Shown piece by piece: positions 1 to 7,706 of a stretch of 35,970 bases of DNA. How positions within the stretch are numbered: the first letter of the stretch is position 1; each line of letters opens with the position of its first letter. The notes under the pieces are model-generated. The model did not search any database and was not told where the DNA came from. It worked only from the letters and a program-made list of their open reading frames with translations. The stretch is from JARRLC01 sp050290865 (GTDB lineage: Bacteria; Pseudomonadota; Alphaproteobacteria; Rhizobiales; Rhodomicrobiaceae). The stretch lies in assembly GCA_050290865.1 (NCBI GenBank), contig JBNKIW010000031.1:1-35970 (forward strand), in the 5' to 3' direction. Both the position numbers and the translations under genes were made by a program.

Positions 1-1650
1 TCTGCAATTCTCGCAGTTGCCGGTCACCGCCGAGTGCGTCTCGTCGCCCGGCTTGGCCCGGCCGCTTCCACCCGTCTTATGGCACTGCGTACAGTTCGAC
101 GTGATCCCGGGGTGCGAGTAGTGCGCCACGTCCCAGCTGCTCGTCGTGTGGCAGTCCTCGCAGGTACCGGTCACCGTCGAGTGCACCTGATCGCCCGGCT
201 TGGCATCGGTGATGGTCCCGTTGTGGCAGTCCGCACAGAGTGATGTCACCGCCGGATGGACGAAGTCGAAGCTGTTTGTAGTGTGGCAAATCTCACAGGA
301 CAGCGTTGCCGTGGCCGGATGGCCGCTCGGAGTGGCGCGCCCGCTGCCGCCAGCACGATGGCACTGCGCACAGTCTGTGGTGATCCCTTCATGGCTGAAC
401 TGAACGTCATCCCAGTTCGAGGTGTTCTTGTGGCAGGTCTCACAATCGCCCGTCACGTTCGCATGCCTGGTATCGCCCGGCTTGCTGTGACAGCTCGTAC
501 AGCCCGAAGTGACGCTCCCATGGTCGAAACTCGCGTCGTTCCAGTCCTTCGTATTCTTGTGGCAGGTCTCACAGCTCCCCGTCACGCTCGCATGCCTGGA
601 GTCGCCCGGCTTGCTGTGACAGGACGTACAGCCCGAAGTCACGCCCGCGTGGTCAAAACTCGCGTCGTTCCAGTCCTTCGTATTCTTGTGGCAATTCTCA
701 CAGCTCCCCGTCACGCTCGCATGCCTGGTATCGCCCGGCTTGCTGTGACAGGACGTGCAGCCCGAAGTCACGCCCGCATGGTCGAAACTCGCGTCGTTCC
801 AGTTCTTCGTGTTCTTGTGGCAGGTCTCACAGCTCCCCGTCACGCTCGCATGCCTGGTGTCGCCCGGCTTGCTGTGACAGGACGTGCAGCCCGAAGTCAC
901 GCCCGCATGGTCGAAATTCGCGTCGTTCCAGTTCGACGTGCTCTTGTGGCAGTTTTCACAACCGCCCGTCACGTTCCGGTGCGTGTCATCGCTCGGCTTG
1001 CTGCTGGCGATCGCACCATTGTGGCAATCAGCGCAAAGCGACGTCACCGCCGGATGTGCAAAGGTAAAGCTTTTCGTCGTGTGGCAAATATCGCAGGACA
1101 GCGTCGCCGTGGCGGGATGACCGCCCGGAGTTCCCGTCGCCGTCCGGCCATTGTGGCAGCTCGCGCAGTCCCCCGCCGCGGCGCTGTGATCGTAGCGGGC
1201 TCCGGTGAATCGCAGTGTGTTCTTGTGGCAGGCTTCGCAGGCATCGTTCGTCGGCACGTGGTTCGCGGATTTGCCAACGGCCGTCAGCCCGTTATGGCAA
1301 CTCGCGCAATTGCCGTTGACATTGCTGTGGTCGTAGCGCGCTTTGCGCCAGGTAACGACCGCATGACAGCTTTCGCAATCGTTGCTTGATCTGACGTGCG
1401 CATGGTGCTTGCCCGGCGCCGTCGTGCCGTTGTGGCATGCGATGCAGGCCCGGCGCGTTCCCTTGAAACGGCCGTTCTGATGGCAGGCCTCGCATTCGAC
1501 GCCAGCATGGCCGCCCATCAGGGGGAAGCCGGTCTGGAAATGGTCGAATGTGCTGCGATTGCGCTGCTGCGCCGTCGCCACCGTCGCTAGACATGCCGCA
1601 ACCAGCGTCACGATTGCCGCATAAAAGACATGTCTGGCCAAACGCATCAT
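1..1650 (-). CDS. Large exported multiheme c-type cytochrome, C-terminus beyond window
   Basis: The minus frame is open from ATG at 1650 to the left edge (550 codons, no stop). It holds 22 CXXCH heme-attachment motifs (for example CEACH, CASCH, CETCH, CTSCH, CADCH) plus a final CENCR at the edge. Residues 1-27 look like an export signal: a basic start, a hydrophobic stretch and a possible ATA/QQ cleavage; a VAAC lipobox at C20 is an alternative. Most CXXCH motifs have another His about 7-10 residues upstream (pattern H-x2-V-x4-C-x2-C-H), one spare His per heme, as expected for bis-His hemes. The middle is a 43-residue repeat with two hemes per unit. An upstream GGGGG could serve as ribosome site; ATG 1647 is the alternative start. 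By family it is a periplasmic or extracellular electron carrier; partner and substrate are unknown. It is divergent from an exported protease gene. Confidence 0.9.
   Translation of the reverse strand, partial: MMRLARHVFYAAIVTLVAACLATVATAQQRNRSTFDHFQTGFPLMGGHAGVECEACHQNGRFKGTRRACIACHNGTTAPGKHHAHVRSSNDCESCHAVVTWRKARYDHSNVNGNCASCHNGLTAVGKSANHVPTNDACEACHKNTLRFTGARYDHSAAAGDCASCHNGRTATGTPGGHPATATLSCDICHTTKSFTFAHPAVTSLCADCHNGAIASSKPSDDTHRNVTGGCENCHKSTSNWNDANFDHAGVTSGCTSCHSKPGDTRHASVTGSCETCHKNTKNWNDASFDHAGVTSGCTSCHSKPGDTRHASVTGSCENCHKNTKDWNDASFDHAGVTSGCTSCHSKPGDSRHASVTGSCETCHKNTKDWNDASFDHGSVTSGCTSCHSKPGDTRHANVTGDCETCHKNTSNWDDVQFSHEGITTDCAQCHRAGGSGRATPSGHPATATLSCEICHTTNSFDFVHPAVTSLCADCHNGTITDAKPGDQVHSTVTGTCEDCHTTSSWDVAHYSHPGITSNCTQCHKTGGSGRAKPGDETHSAVTGNCENCR
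433..948 (-). repeat. Four tandem 129-bp units inside the multiheme cytochrome gene
   Basis: Equivalent heme His codons recur exactly every 129 bp: CETCH/CENCH His codons end at 432, 561, 690, 819 and 948, and CTSCH His codons at 489, 618, 747 and 876. The units are nearly identical in DNA, including synonymous positions, so they arose by recent duplication. Each unit encodes 43 residues with two CXXCH motifs and two extra His. A second-order repeat is visible too: about 223-335 resembles 1021-1133, offset 798 bp. Confidence 0.9.
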
Positions 1651-2013
1651 CGACCCCCATTCCCTCGAACCCAATCCGCCCCTGCTTCCCAATATCTGCC
1701 GGGCGGCGCCGGTGTCAGAGTGCTGACTTTCCATAACAGCGCAGGCGCGCGTTACCCCGAAAGCATCCCCCGTCTTTCGAAACGCGCCTGACTTCACTCT
1801 GACAAACTGCGCAAGCTACTGATTTTACTTTGGATTCTGATGCCGTCGCCCCACGAAGGCATCCTCCAACCCCGGCAAAACCCATCGCCTGTCGCGTTCG
1901 GATAACGGCACAGCGGCTGATTTATTCCGCGTTTAGTACCCCGCTCAGGAATAGTCAGAAGCGCGCATCGTTGTTATTGTGCTTGCGTAAGCAGAAGCAT
2001 CAGGTGCCGATCC
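1651..2013. other. Divergent intergenic region between cytochrome and S8 protease genes
   Basis: This 363-bp stretch has no convincing gene and must carry the two divergent promoters. I see a perfect inverted repeat TGCTT-gcgt-AAGCA at 1980-1993, about 20 bp before the protease start, and a looser GATGCC/GGCATC pair near 1838-1862. No clear sigma-70 pair stood out. The inverted repeat could be an operator, but that is inference. Confidence 0.4.
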
Positions 2014-3822
2014 ATGCCGCGCCGCATTCACGACAGACATGCCATAAGGATGAAGCGTCTGGGCGCGCTTGCGGCCGCGTTCGGGCTGTTGCTGGCGGGA
2101 CTGCCCGGCGGCGGCACAAGCCCTGACGGCCACTCCTGGCGCCCATATTTCGTGCCACCGGCACATGCGAAAGACAAAAAAGAGAGCAAAGCATCAGAGA
2201 GCCACGAGAGCCACGACAGCCACGACAGCCACGAGAGTCATGAGAGCCACGAAAGCGATGAGCACGAGGACCATGACGAACACAACTTCGGCGGCAACGA
2301 GAGCTTCGAATCTCATAGCGACTCCGGCGAGAAGGACGGCGAGTACTCAGAGTCGGAAAGTCGGGACGAAGACAGGAGGGGGCGCCGGGATCCCTACTCC
2401 GAAAGCCGGACCTATCACAGACGCGGCGAAGCGCACGACGACCGCGACCGTCCGCCGCGCACCCTCAAGGAAATGCTGGAGCGTGTGCTCGGCGAGGATA
2501 AGCCCGGCCGGGCGAAAAGATCGGCAAGGGCAGGAAGGACCGGCTCGGGCGCAAGCGGGCCGTTAGCGCCGATCGGCCATCGCGATTATGCCAATGACGA
2601 AGTTCTCGCCGTCAATCTCAGCCAGCGGGGCGCCGCCCGGGCACAGCGCCTCGGCTTCAAGGTCCGGGGGAATTCGCGGATGCCGCACGGTGGCGGCTCG
2701 GTCACACGCCTGGGCACGCCGCGCGGGGTGGGCGCGCTGAAAGGCCGCGATATGCTGATGGGCCGCGTGCCTGGCGAGCAGTTCGCACTGAACCAGATTC
2801 ACCGCCCGTACCACATCGCCAACAAGGACATGAACGCCGGAAGACGTTCGGCCATCCCAGCCCGCCATGGCGGGCTGTCCGCGTGCTCGGCCGACCGCTG
2901 CTACCCTCGCCGGCTCATCCGCTGGCATGACGCCGTGCAGCCCTGCGCGCGCGGCCTGCGGGTCGGTGTCATCGACACGCATATCGACCAGCACCATCCG
3001 GCCTTTGCCAGGGCGGCGCTCAATGTCGGCGGCTTTCTCCCCGATGGCCGCAAGGCGGCCCCCGACTTGCACGGCACCGGCGTACTGGCATTGCTCGCGG
3101 GCGACCCGGACAGCGGCACGCCGGGGCTCATTCCAAGCGCCAACTTCTACGTGGCCAGCATTTTCTTTCAAGACAGCGAGGGCGAAGTGGCGACGGACAC
3201 CGTCAGCGTGCTCGGTGCGCTGGAATGGATGGACGCTTTCGACGTCAAGGTCATCAATATGAGCTTTTCCGGGCCGAAGGATTCGCTCATCGAGAAGGCC
3301 ATCGAGGACATGAGCCGGCGCGGAGTGATCTTCGTTGCCGCCGCCGGCAATGACGGACCGACCGCCGAACCGGCCTATCCCGCGGCCTACAAGCCGGTGG
3401 TCTCCGTTACGGCAGTAACCAAGGAATTGCGCAGCTATCCTTACGCCAACCGGGGCGAGCGCATCGACGTCGCCGCGCCGGGCGTCAACATCTGGTCGGC
3501 GGTGCCACATGCGCGCGAGGGCTTTCACACCGGCACGTCCTTTGCGGCGCCCTATGTGACGGCAATCGCTGCGACGCTTTATAACAGTGCGGCGTACAAC
3601 CGGAAGGACGAACTGCTGAACCGGCTCCAGATCATGGATCTCGGCCCTTCGGGGCGCGACCCCATCTATGGGCGCGGTCTGGTTCTGGCGCCCACGAAAT
3701 GCGGACTGACGGACGGAACGGTGGCTCAGGTGCCCGAACGCCCGCGGCAGCCCCTTTCTGGGCAACCGTCACCTGGCTGGGGCGCAAGCATTACGCCGGG
3801 CGAGACGGCCGCCTTCCGTTGA
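2014..3822 (+). CDS. Exported subtilisin-like serine protease (S8) with Ser/His/acidic linker
   Basis: A 602-residue protein. The start at 2014 has an AGGTG 7 nt upstream; the internal ATG at 2050 would give a more classical signal peptide but has no spaced ribosome site. A hydrophobic run (LGALAAAFGLLLAGL) follows the basic N-terminus. Residues about 52-100 are a low-complexity run of ESH/DSH repeats rich in His, Ser, Glu and Asp, and the next 100 residues are charged. The catalytic domain spans about 310-560 with an intact triad: Asp321 in VIDTHID, His353 in DLHGTGV, Ser509 in GTSFAAP, and oxyanion Asn446 in AAGNDGP. Family knowledge makes it an endopeptidase acting outside the cytoplasm. 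The His/acidic linker could bind metal or heme-associated cations (inference). Its back-to-back position with the cytochrome gene suggests a maturation or turnover role, unproven. Confidence 0.88.
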   Translation: MPRRIHDRHAIRMKRLGALAAAFGLLLAGLPGGGTSPDGHSWRPYFVPPAHAKDKKESKASESHESHDSHDSHESHESHESDEHEDHDEHNFGGNESFESHSDSGEKDGEYSESESRDEDRRGRRDPYSESRTYHRRGEAHDDRDRPPRTLKEMLERVLGEDKPGRAKRSARAGRTGSGASGPLAPIGHRDYANDEVLAVNLSQRGAARAQRLGFKVRGNSRMPHGGGSVTRLGTPRGVGALKGRDMLMGRVPGEQFALNQIHRPYHIANKDMNAGRRSAIPARHGGLSACSADRCYPRRLIRWHDAVQPCARGLRVGVIDTHIDQHHPAFARAALNVGGFLPDGRKAAPDLHGTGVLALLAGDPDSGTPGLIPSANFYVASIFFQDSEGEVATDTVSVLGALEWMDAFDVKVINMSFSGPKDSLIEKAIEDMSRRGVIFVAAAGNDGPTAEPAYPAAYKPVVSVTAVTKELRSYPYANRGERIDVAAPGVNIWSAVPHAREGFHTGTSFAAPYVTAIAATLYNSAAYNRKDELLNRLQIMDLGPSGRDPIYGRGLVLAPTKCGLTDGTVAQVPERPRQPLSGQPSPGWGASITPGETAAFR

Positions 3823-3834
3823 GCGCCACCCCCG

Positions 3835-4077
3835 CTACAGCTGTCCTTCCGTCAGGAGAAGTTCCTCAATAATTCTCATTGGCAGGGAGGTGGTATCCGG
3901 GTTTCCGTTCAGAGGATTGCAGCATACCGTATGCCCGCCGCCAGCCTTTCCTCCAGAAATCGAAAATTCGCAACACCCTTTATTGTCGATACGCAGTTCA
4001 ATCTCCATACCACGCGCAACCACTTCTTTGATTGCCTCATCAAGTCGCTCTACATTCGCCGCCACGAGAGACCTCAC
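3835..4077 (-). CDS. Small hypothetical protein (80 aa) with two Cys pairs
   Basis: The start is GTG at 4077; an in-frame TAG three codons upstream excludes a longer protein. The ribosome site is weak. The sequence looks like a folded alpha/beta protein: an amphipathic helix (residues 5-22), a strand pair around GMEIELRID and CCEFSISGG, and a C-terminal helix ending TEGQL. Two CC pairs (KGCCEF, TVCCNP) stand out. It converges with the protease gene, 12 bp between stops, and is less GC-rich than its neighbours. I do not recognise a family. Confidence 0.5.
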   Translation of the reverse strand: MRSLVAANVERLDEAIKEVVARGMEIELRIDNKGCCEFSISGGKAGGGHTVCCNPLNGNPDTTSLPMRIIEELLLTEGQL

Positions 4078-4139
4078 TTGCTGCTACTTACTACCGGTAC
4101 AACATCGTACCCCTTACCGCGGCGACATGTATCCGATAT

Positions 4140-4160
4140 TGCTGCGATGCAGCACTGCAT
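4140..4160. promoter_or_regulatory. Two overlapping perfect palindromes, possible operator
   Basis: TGCTGC-gat-GCAGCA (4140-4154) overlaps ATGCAG-ca-CTGCAT (4147-4160). They lie in the 227-bp gap between the small minus ORF (start 4077) and the acyltransferase gene (start 4305), which must hold both promoters. Binding by a dimeric regulator is inference. Confidence 0.3.
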
Positions 4161-4304
4161 ATACCGCATAGCACAAATGCGCCGTTGCCACCGCGCGGCA
4201 CATCGGATGCGAACTTGGCGAAGGGCTGTACTTGCGGCTTGACGGAACCCCCTGCGCTTGGCAACTAACCGCGAGCGCAGCCCTTCCGGAACCCCGCCAG
4301 CCTC

Positions 4305-5204
4305 ATGTCCGTACTCCAGAACATCTCTTTCCTGCTCCAATACGCACTCCTGCGCGTGATCATCGCGCTGGTGCGGGCTTTTCCGCTGGATACCGCGCGC
4401 GAGCTTTCCGCCAAGGCGTGGCGCCTGCTCGCTCCCTACGGGCGGCGGCACCGGCGCGCGCTGGACAATCTCGCCATCGCGTTCCCCGAGAAGACGCCCG
4501 CCGAGCGCGAGGCCATCGCCATGGAAATGTGGGGCAATCTCGGGCGCGTCATGGCCGAGACCATGATGCTCGACCGCATCCTGAAGGAGCCGGAGCGGAT
4601 CGAGATCGAAAATCCGATCCTGCTCAAACGCTACATCAACAAGATGGGCGCCGCCATCGCCGCCTCGATGCATATGGGCAACTGGGAACTGGCGATGTGG
4701 CCGCTGACGCACGCCGGAGCCAAGCCCGCCGCCGTCTACCGCCTGGTCGACAACCCCTATGTCGATCTGTATCTGCGCGGTCAGCGCGAAGCGCTCTATC
4801 CCGGCGGCATGTTCGCCCGCGGACAGATGAAGGGCATCAAGTCCGGCCACGAGACCGCGCTGATGATCGGCTCCTATGTTCGCCGGGGCGGGCGCCTCGG
4901 CTTCCTCGCCGACCGCTACGACCGCAGCGGCATCGAGGTGCCGTTTTTCGGCAAGCCCGCGGCCACGAACGTCGTTCCGGCAATGCTTGCCAGGCGGGTG
5001 GGCGCGCGGCTGTGGGCGGCGCGCTGCGTCCGCGTGGGCAAGGACTCGCGGTTCAAGGTGCTGGTGCGCGAAATCAAGGTGCCCTGGACCGATGATCCGG
5101 GCGCCGACGCCAAGGCGGCGCTGACGGAACTGCAGGCCCAGTTCGAAGCCTGGATCAGAGAAACACCGGAACAGTGGATGTGGTCAAATCGCCGCTGGTC
5201 GTGA
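4305..5204 (+). CDS. LpxL/HtrB-type lipid A acyltransferase
   Basis: A 299-residue protein of the lysophospholipid/lipid A acyltransferase family, which adds a secondary acyl chain to Kdo-lipid A or a related precursor at the inner membrane. An N-terminal hydrophobic segment (about 8-26) gives membrane attachment. The catalytic H-x4-E motif is HMGNWE at His123-Glu128. Further family landmarks are the FLADRYDRSGIEVPFFG block and the C-terminal PEQWMWSNRRW. Length matches the family. The ribosome site is poor, but no better start is in frame. It stands alone, convergent with the phosphatase gene 24 bp downstream. Whether it transfers laurate, myristate or a very long chain cannot be read from sequence. 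Confidence 0.85.
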   Translation: MSVLQNISFLLQYALLRVIIALVRAFPLDTARELSAKAWRLLAPYGRRHRRALDNLAIAFPEKTPAEREAIAMEMWGNLGRVMAETMMLDRILKEPERIEIENPILLKRYINKMGAAIAASMHMGNWELAMWPLTHAGAKPAAVYRLVDNPYVDLYLRGQREALYPGGMFARGQMKGIKSGHETALMIGSYVRRGGRLGFLADRYDRSGIEVPFFGKPAATNVVPAMLARRVGARLWAARCVRVGKDSRFKVLVREIKVPWTDDPGADAKAALTELQAQFEAWIRETPEQWMWSNRRWS

Positions 5205-5228
5205 GGACCGGCTCGTGCCGCCCGTCGC

Positions 5229-5987
5229 TCAGGTGACGAGGAACCCGCGGCTCTCGCCCTCGAGGCGCAGGGCGGTCAGCCGCCCGGTCTCATAAGCGAG
5301 CGTGTCGATACCGATACGGTTTGCCTGGATGTCCGGCTCGCGGGCGGGCGTATGGCCGTGCACGACGATCTTGCCGAAATCGCCCGTGTGCCGCATGAAC
5401 TCGCCGCGAATATACAGGCAATCTTCCCACGCCTGCGCCTCCAGCGGCACGCCCGGCCGCACCCCGGCATGGACAAAGAAATAATCCCCGATCACCACGG
5501 AAAGCTGCAATCCGCTCAGAAAGCGCAGATGGCCGGGTGGCAGCCGCTCCGCCAGTTCGGCCATGATGAGCGGCGCTTTATCCAGGAGGGCCGCCGTCTT
5601 GCCCCGCCTGGGGAACAGGTCGCGAGACACGCCATACGACTCCAGCGCGGCAAGGCCGCCATTGGCCGTCCACACGGCGAAGGCCGAGAGATCCTCGAAG
5701 GAGCGCAGCATCAGGTCCTCGTGATTGCCACGGAGAAAGATCCCATCCAGCCCGTCCCCGAGGCCTTGCGACAAGCGCTCGATCACGCCTTTGCTGTCCG
5801 GGCCGCGGTCCACATAGTCGCCGAGAAAGATCACGCGTGTGTCAGCCTGCGGCCGCACGGCGTTGTCGCGCGCGATCATGCGCAGCAGCTCGTCCAGCAG
5901 GTCGAGCCGGCCGTGTATGTCGCCGACGGCATAGACGCGCAGTCCCTCAGGAATGCCCGGCGAGGTTGTTCCGGCTTCCGATGTCAC
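5229..5987 (-). CDS. PPP-family metallophosphoesterase (Ser/Thr phosphatase or ApaH-like)
   Basis: A 252-residue calcineurin-like phosphoesterase. All PPP-superfamily metal motifs are present in order: GDIHG (22-26), GDYVDRG (56-62), GNHE (87-90), then HAG and GHTP in the C-terminal half. These bind two divalent metals and hydrolyse phosphoesters. The start is GTG at 5987, supported by GGAGGG 10 nt upstream. The family includes protein Ser/Thr phosphatases and diadenosine tetraphosphatases, and sequence alone does not choose. It is probably cytoplasmic, with no signal or membrane segment. It is divergent from the TAXI gene. Confidence 0.85.
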   Translation of the reverse strand: MTSEAGTTSPGIPEGLRVYAVGDIHGRLDLLDELLRMIARDNAVRPQADTRVIFLGDYVDRGPDSKGVIERLSQGLGDGLDGIFLRGNHEDLMLRSFEDLSAFAVWTANGGLAALESYGVSRDLFPRRGKTAALLDKAPLIMAELAERLPPGHLRFLSGLQLSVVIGDYFFVHAGVRPGVPLEAQAWEDCLYIRGEFMRHTGDFGKIVVHGHTPAREPDIQANRIGIDTLAYETGRLTALRLEGESRGFLVT

Positions 5988-6244
5988 CTTGAATCACCCT
6001 CCGCGCATCACCGCGTTAACCTGTTGCGCCATAATGTAGCAGCCCGCTCGACCGCCCGATCTTCGGCCAGCCTCCGGAACCGCCACCCGCGCCATGGACA
6101 TGCATTCAAAACTTTGGCACTATCCGGCCCCAATTGGGACCCGCGCCGATTGTTTTTCCTTGACGACGCACGGCAAGGCCGGATTCCTGCCGCACATGTG
6201 TAGCATGGTCAACCGCCGGCGATGAAGAAGGAGTTGATGGCACG

Positions 6245-7444
6245 ATGCTTCGGCGGGTCTGCCTGTTTACCTTAGCGCTCGTGCTTTGTGCCGCTGTGCC
6301 GGCCCTGGCGCAGACGCAGGCCGCACCGCGAAGGACCGTCCCGCAGCCGCGCGCCAACCCTTATCTCAAGGCCAGCACCTGGACACTTGGCCTTGTGGCG
6401 GGCGGTATAGACGGCGCATCTTTGGAGATGGCGAACGATCTGGCAACCGCGCTCAACAAGTTCCCGGAACTCCGTATTGTTCCGATGATTGGCACGAGCT
6501 CGATTCAGAATATAAATGACCTTCTCTATTTGAAGGGCGTCGATGCGGCGATCGTCCATCAGGACGTATTGTCGTATCTCAAGCGTACGAAGCGGATGCC
6601 CGGCATCGATGATCGTATCCAGTACATTGCCAGGCTCCACTCCGAGGAATTTCATGTGCTGGCCCGCATGAAATACATGTGCCTAGGCGATTTGACGGGC
6701 CGCAAGGTGAATTTCGGACCTGAGGGAAGCGGAAGCGCAATGACGGCGCAGACGGTTTTCGAGGCACAAGAGGTCAAGGTGCAGCCGCGCTATTTCGGTC
6801 ACGCCGCGGCCATGGAGAAGCTCCGCTCCGGCGAGATCGACGCGATGGTGTTCGTGTCCGGCAAGCCCTCGCGCGCCTTCGCCAAGATCCGCTACACGGA
6901 CTATGTGCATTTCCTCGACGTCGCGTTCGTAGACAAATTGCAGCAGGCCAACTACCTTCCGGCCATTATGACGCACGACGATTATCCGGATTTGATCGCG
7001 CCAGCCGAAACCGTCAGCACCGTCGCCGTGAGCACGGTCCTGGTGGCGAAGCGTCCGAGGGCGAGACGTGTCGCGGTGAAATTGTCGCGCTTCGTGAAAA
7101 GCTTCTTTTCGAAATTCGAACAGTTGCGCAGCAAGCCGTATCATGGGAAATGGCAGGAAGTGAACCTTCGCGCCCCCGTCGCGGGCTGGACGCACCTGCA
7201 CGCCGCCGAAAAGTGGCTGGCCGAGCACCCGCAAACGGAGGAAGAAAGCCCGGCAAGTCTGATCGCCGGACTGGAAACGAGGCTCCGGGCGAGCATTCCG
7301 GCGGGCAGGGAACCACCGACAACCGATCAGCTCCGGGGGATGTTGACGAAGTTCCTCCACGGACGGAAGCCCGGTGAGGAAGGCAGCCGCGAGAAGCTCT
7401 TTAGTCAATTCGTACACTGGTATCAGCAGACCAATCCGAACTAG
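6245..7444 (+). CDS. TAXI-family TRAP-type solute-binding protein, orphan
   Basis: A 399-residue exported protein: signal peptide about 1-22 (LALVLCAAVPALA, cleavage before QTQ), then a TAXI-type periplasmic binding fold with WTLGLVAGGIDG near the N-terminus, GVDAAIVHQD and LTGRKVNFGPEGSGSAMTA. AAGGAG lies 11 nt before the ATG. TAXI proteins normally deliver organic acids or amino acids to a fused TRAP permease. No permease gene lies next to it here, so it may serve a distant permease or act as a sensor. The C-terminus (about 310-399) is longer and more charged than typical. The 257 bp upstream is shared with the divergent phosphatase gene, and I found no sure promoter there. Confidence 0.82.
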   Translation: MLRRVCLFTLALVLCAAVPALAQTQAAPRRTVPQPRANPYLKASTWTLGLVAGGIDGASLEMANDLATALNKFPELRIVPMIGTSSIQNINDLLYLKGVDAAIVHQDVLSYLKRTKRMPGIDDRIQYIARLHSEEFHVLARMKYMCLGDLTGRKVNFGPEGSGSAMTAQTVFEAQEVKVQPRYFGHAAAMEKLRSGEIDAMVFVSGKPSRAFAKIRYTDYVHFLDVAFVDKLQQANYLPAIMTHDDYPDLIAPAETVSTVAVSTVLVAKRPRARRVAVKLSRFVKSFFSKFEQLRSKPYHGKWQEVNLRAPVAGWTHLHAAEKWLAEHPQTEEESPASLIAGLETRLRASIPAGREPPTTDQLRGMLTKFLHGRKPGEEGSREKLFSQFVHWYQQTNPN

Positions 7445-7706
7445 GATCAGGACCCATTTATCTTTATGTTGCCATAGTGTTGTCACGCATAAGTGTGCAG
7501 GTGGCTCCTCAGAGCCCGATAGATGCGAAGACGAACGACGACGGTTTCCGGCCGGAATTCGGCCGCCTTGGCGGCTGCGCTTTTCGAGGCGTGTGGCCGG
7601 CGGGACCAGAGCGCGGGATGGGCCATGACTGCCGCCGCGCGTCGTACGCGCGTCGTAGTGGGCACGTGCTGCGCGGCACAGGCGATTCGAGCAAGGGGCG
7701 CTTGGA

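Noticed and set aside
256..1389. 377-codon plus-strand open frame across the cytochrome repeats
   Set aside because: It is an antisense frame; its 43-residue periodicity just mirrors the minus-strand heme repeats, which have signal peptide and CXXCH motifs.
2563..3765. 400-codon minus-strand frame
   Set aside because: Antisense of the S8 protease, whose full catalytic triad is on the plus strand; long antisense frames are usual in GC-rich coding DNA.
6112..6135. TTGGCAC resembling a sigma-54 -24 element before the TAXI gene
   Set aside because: No GC at the required -12 distance.
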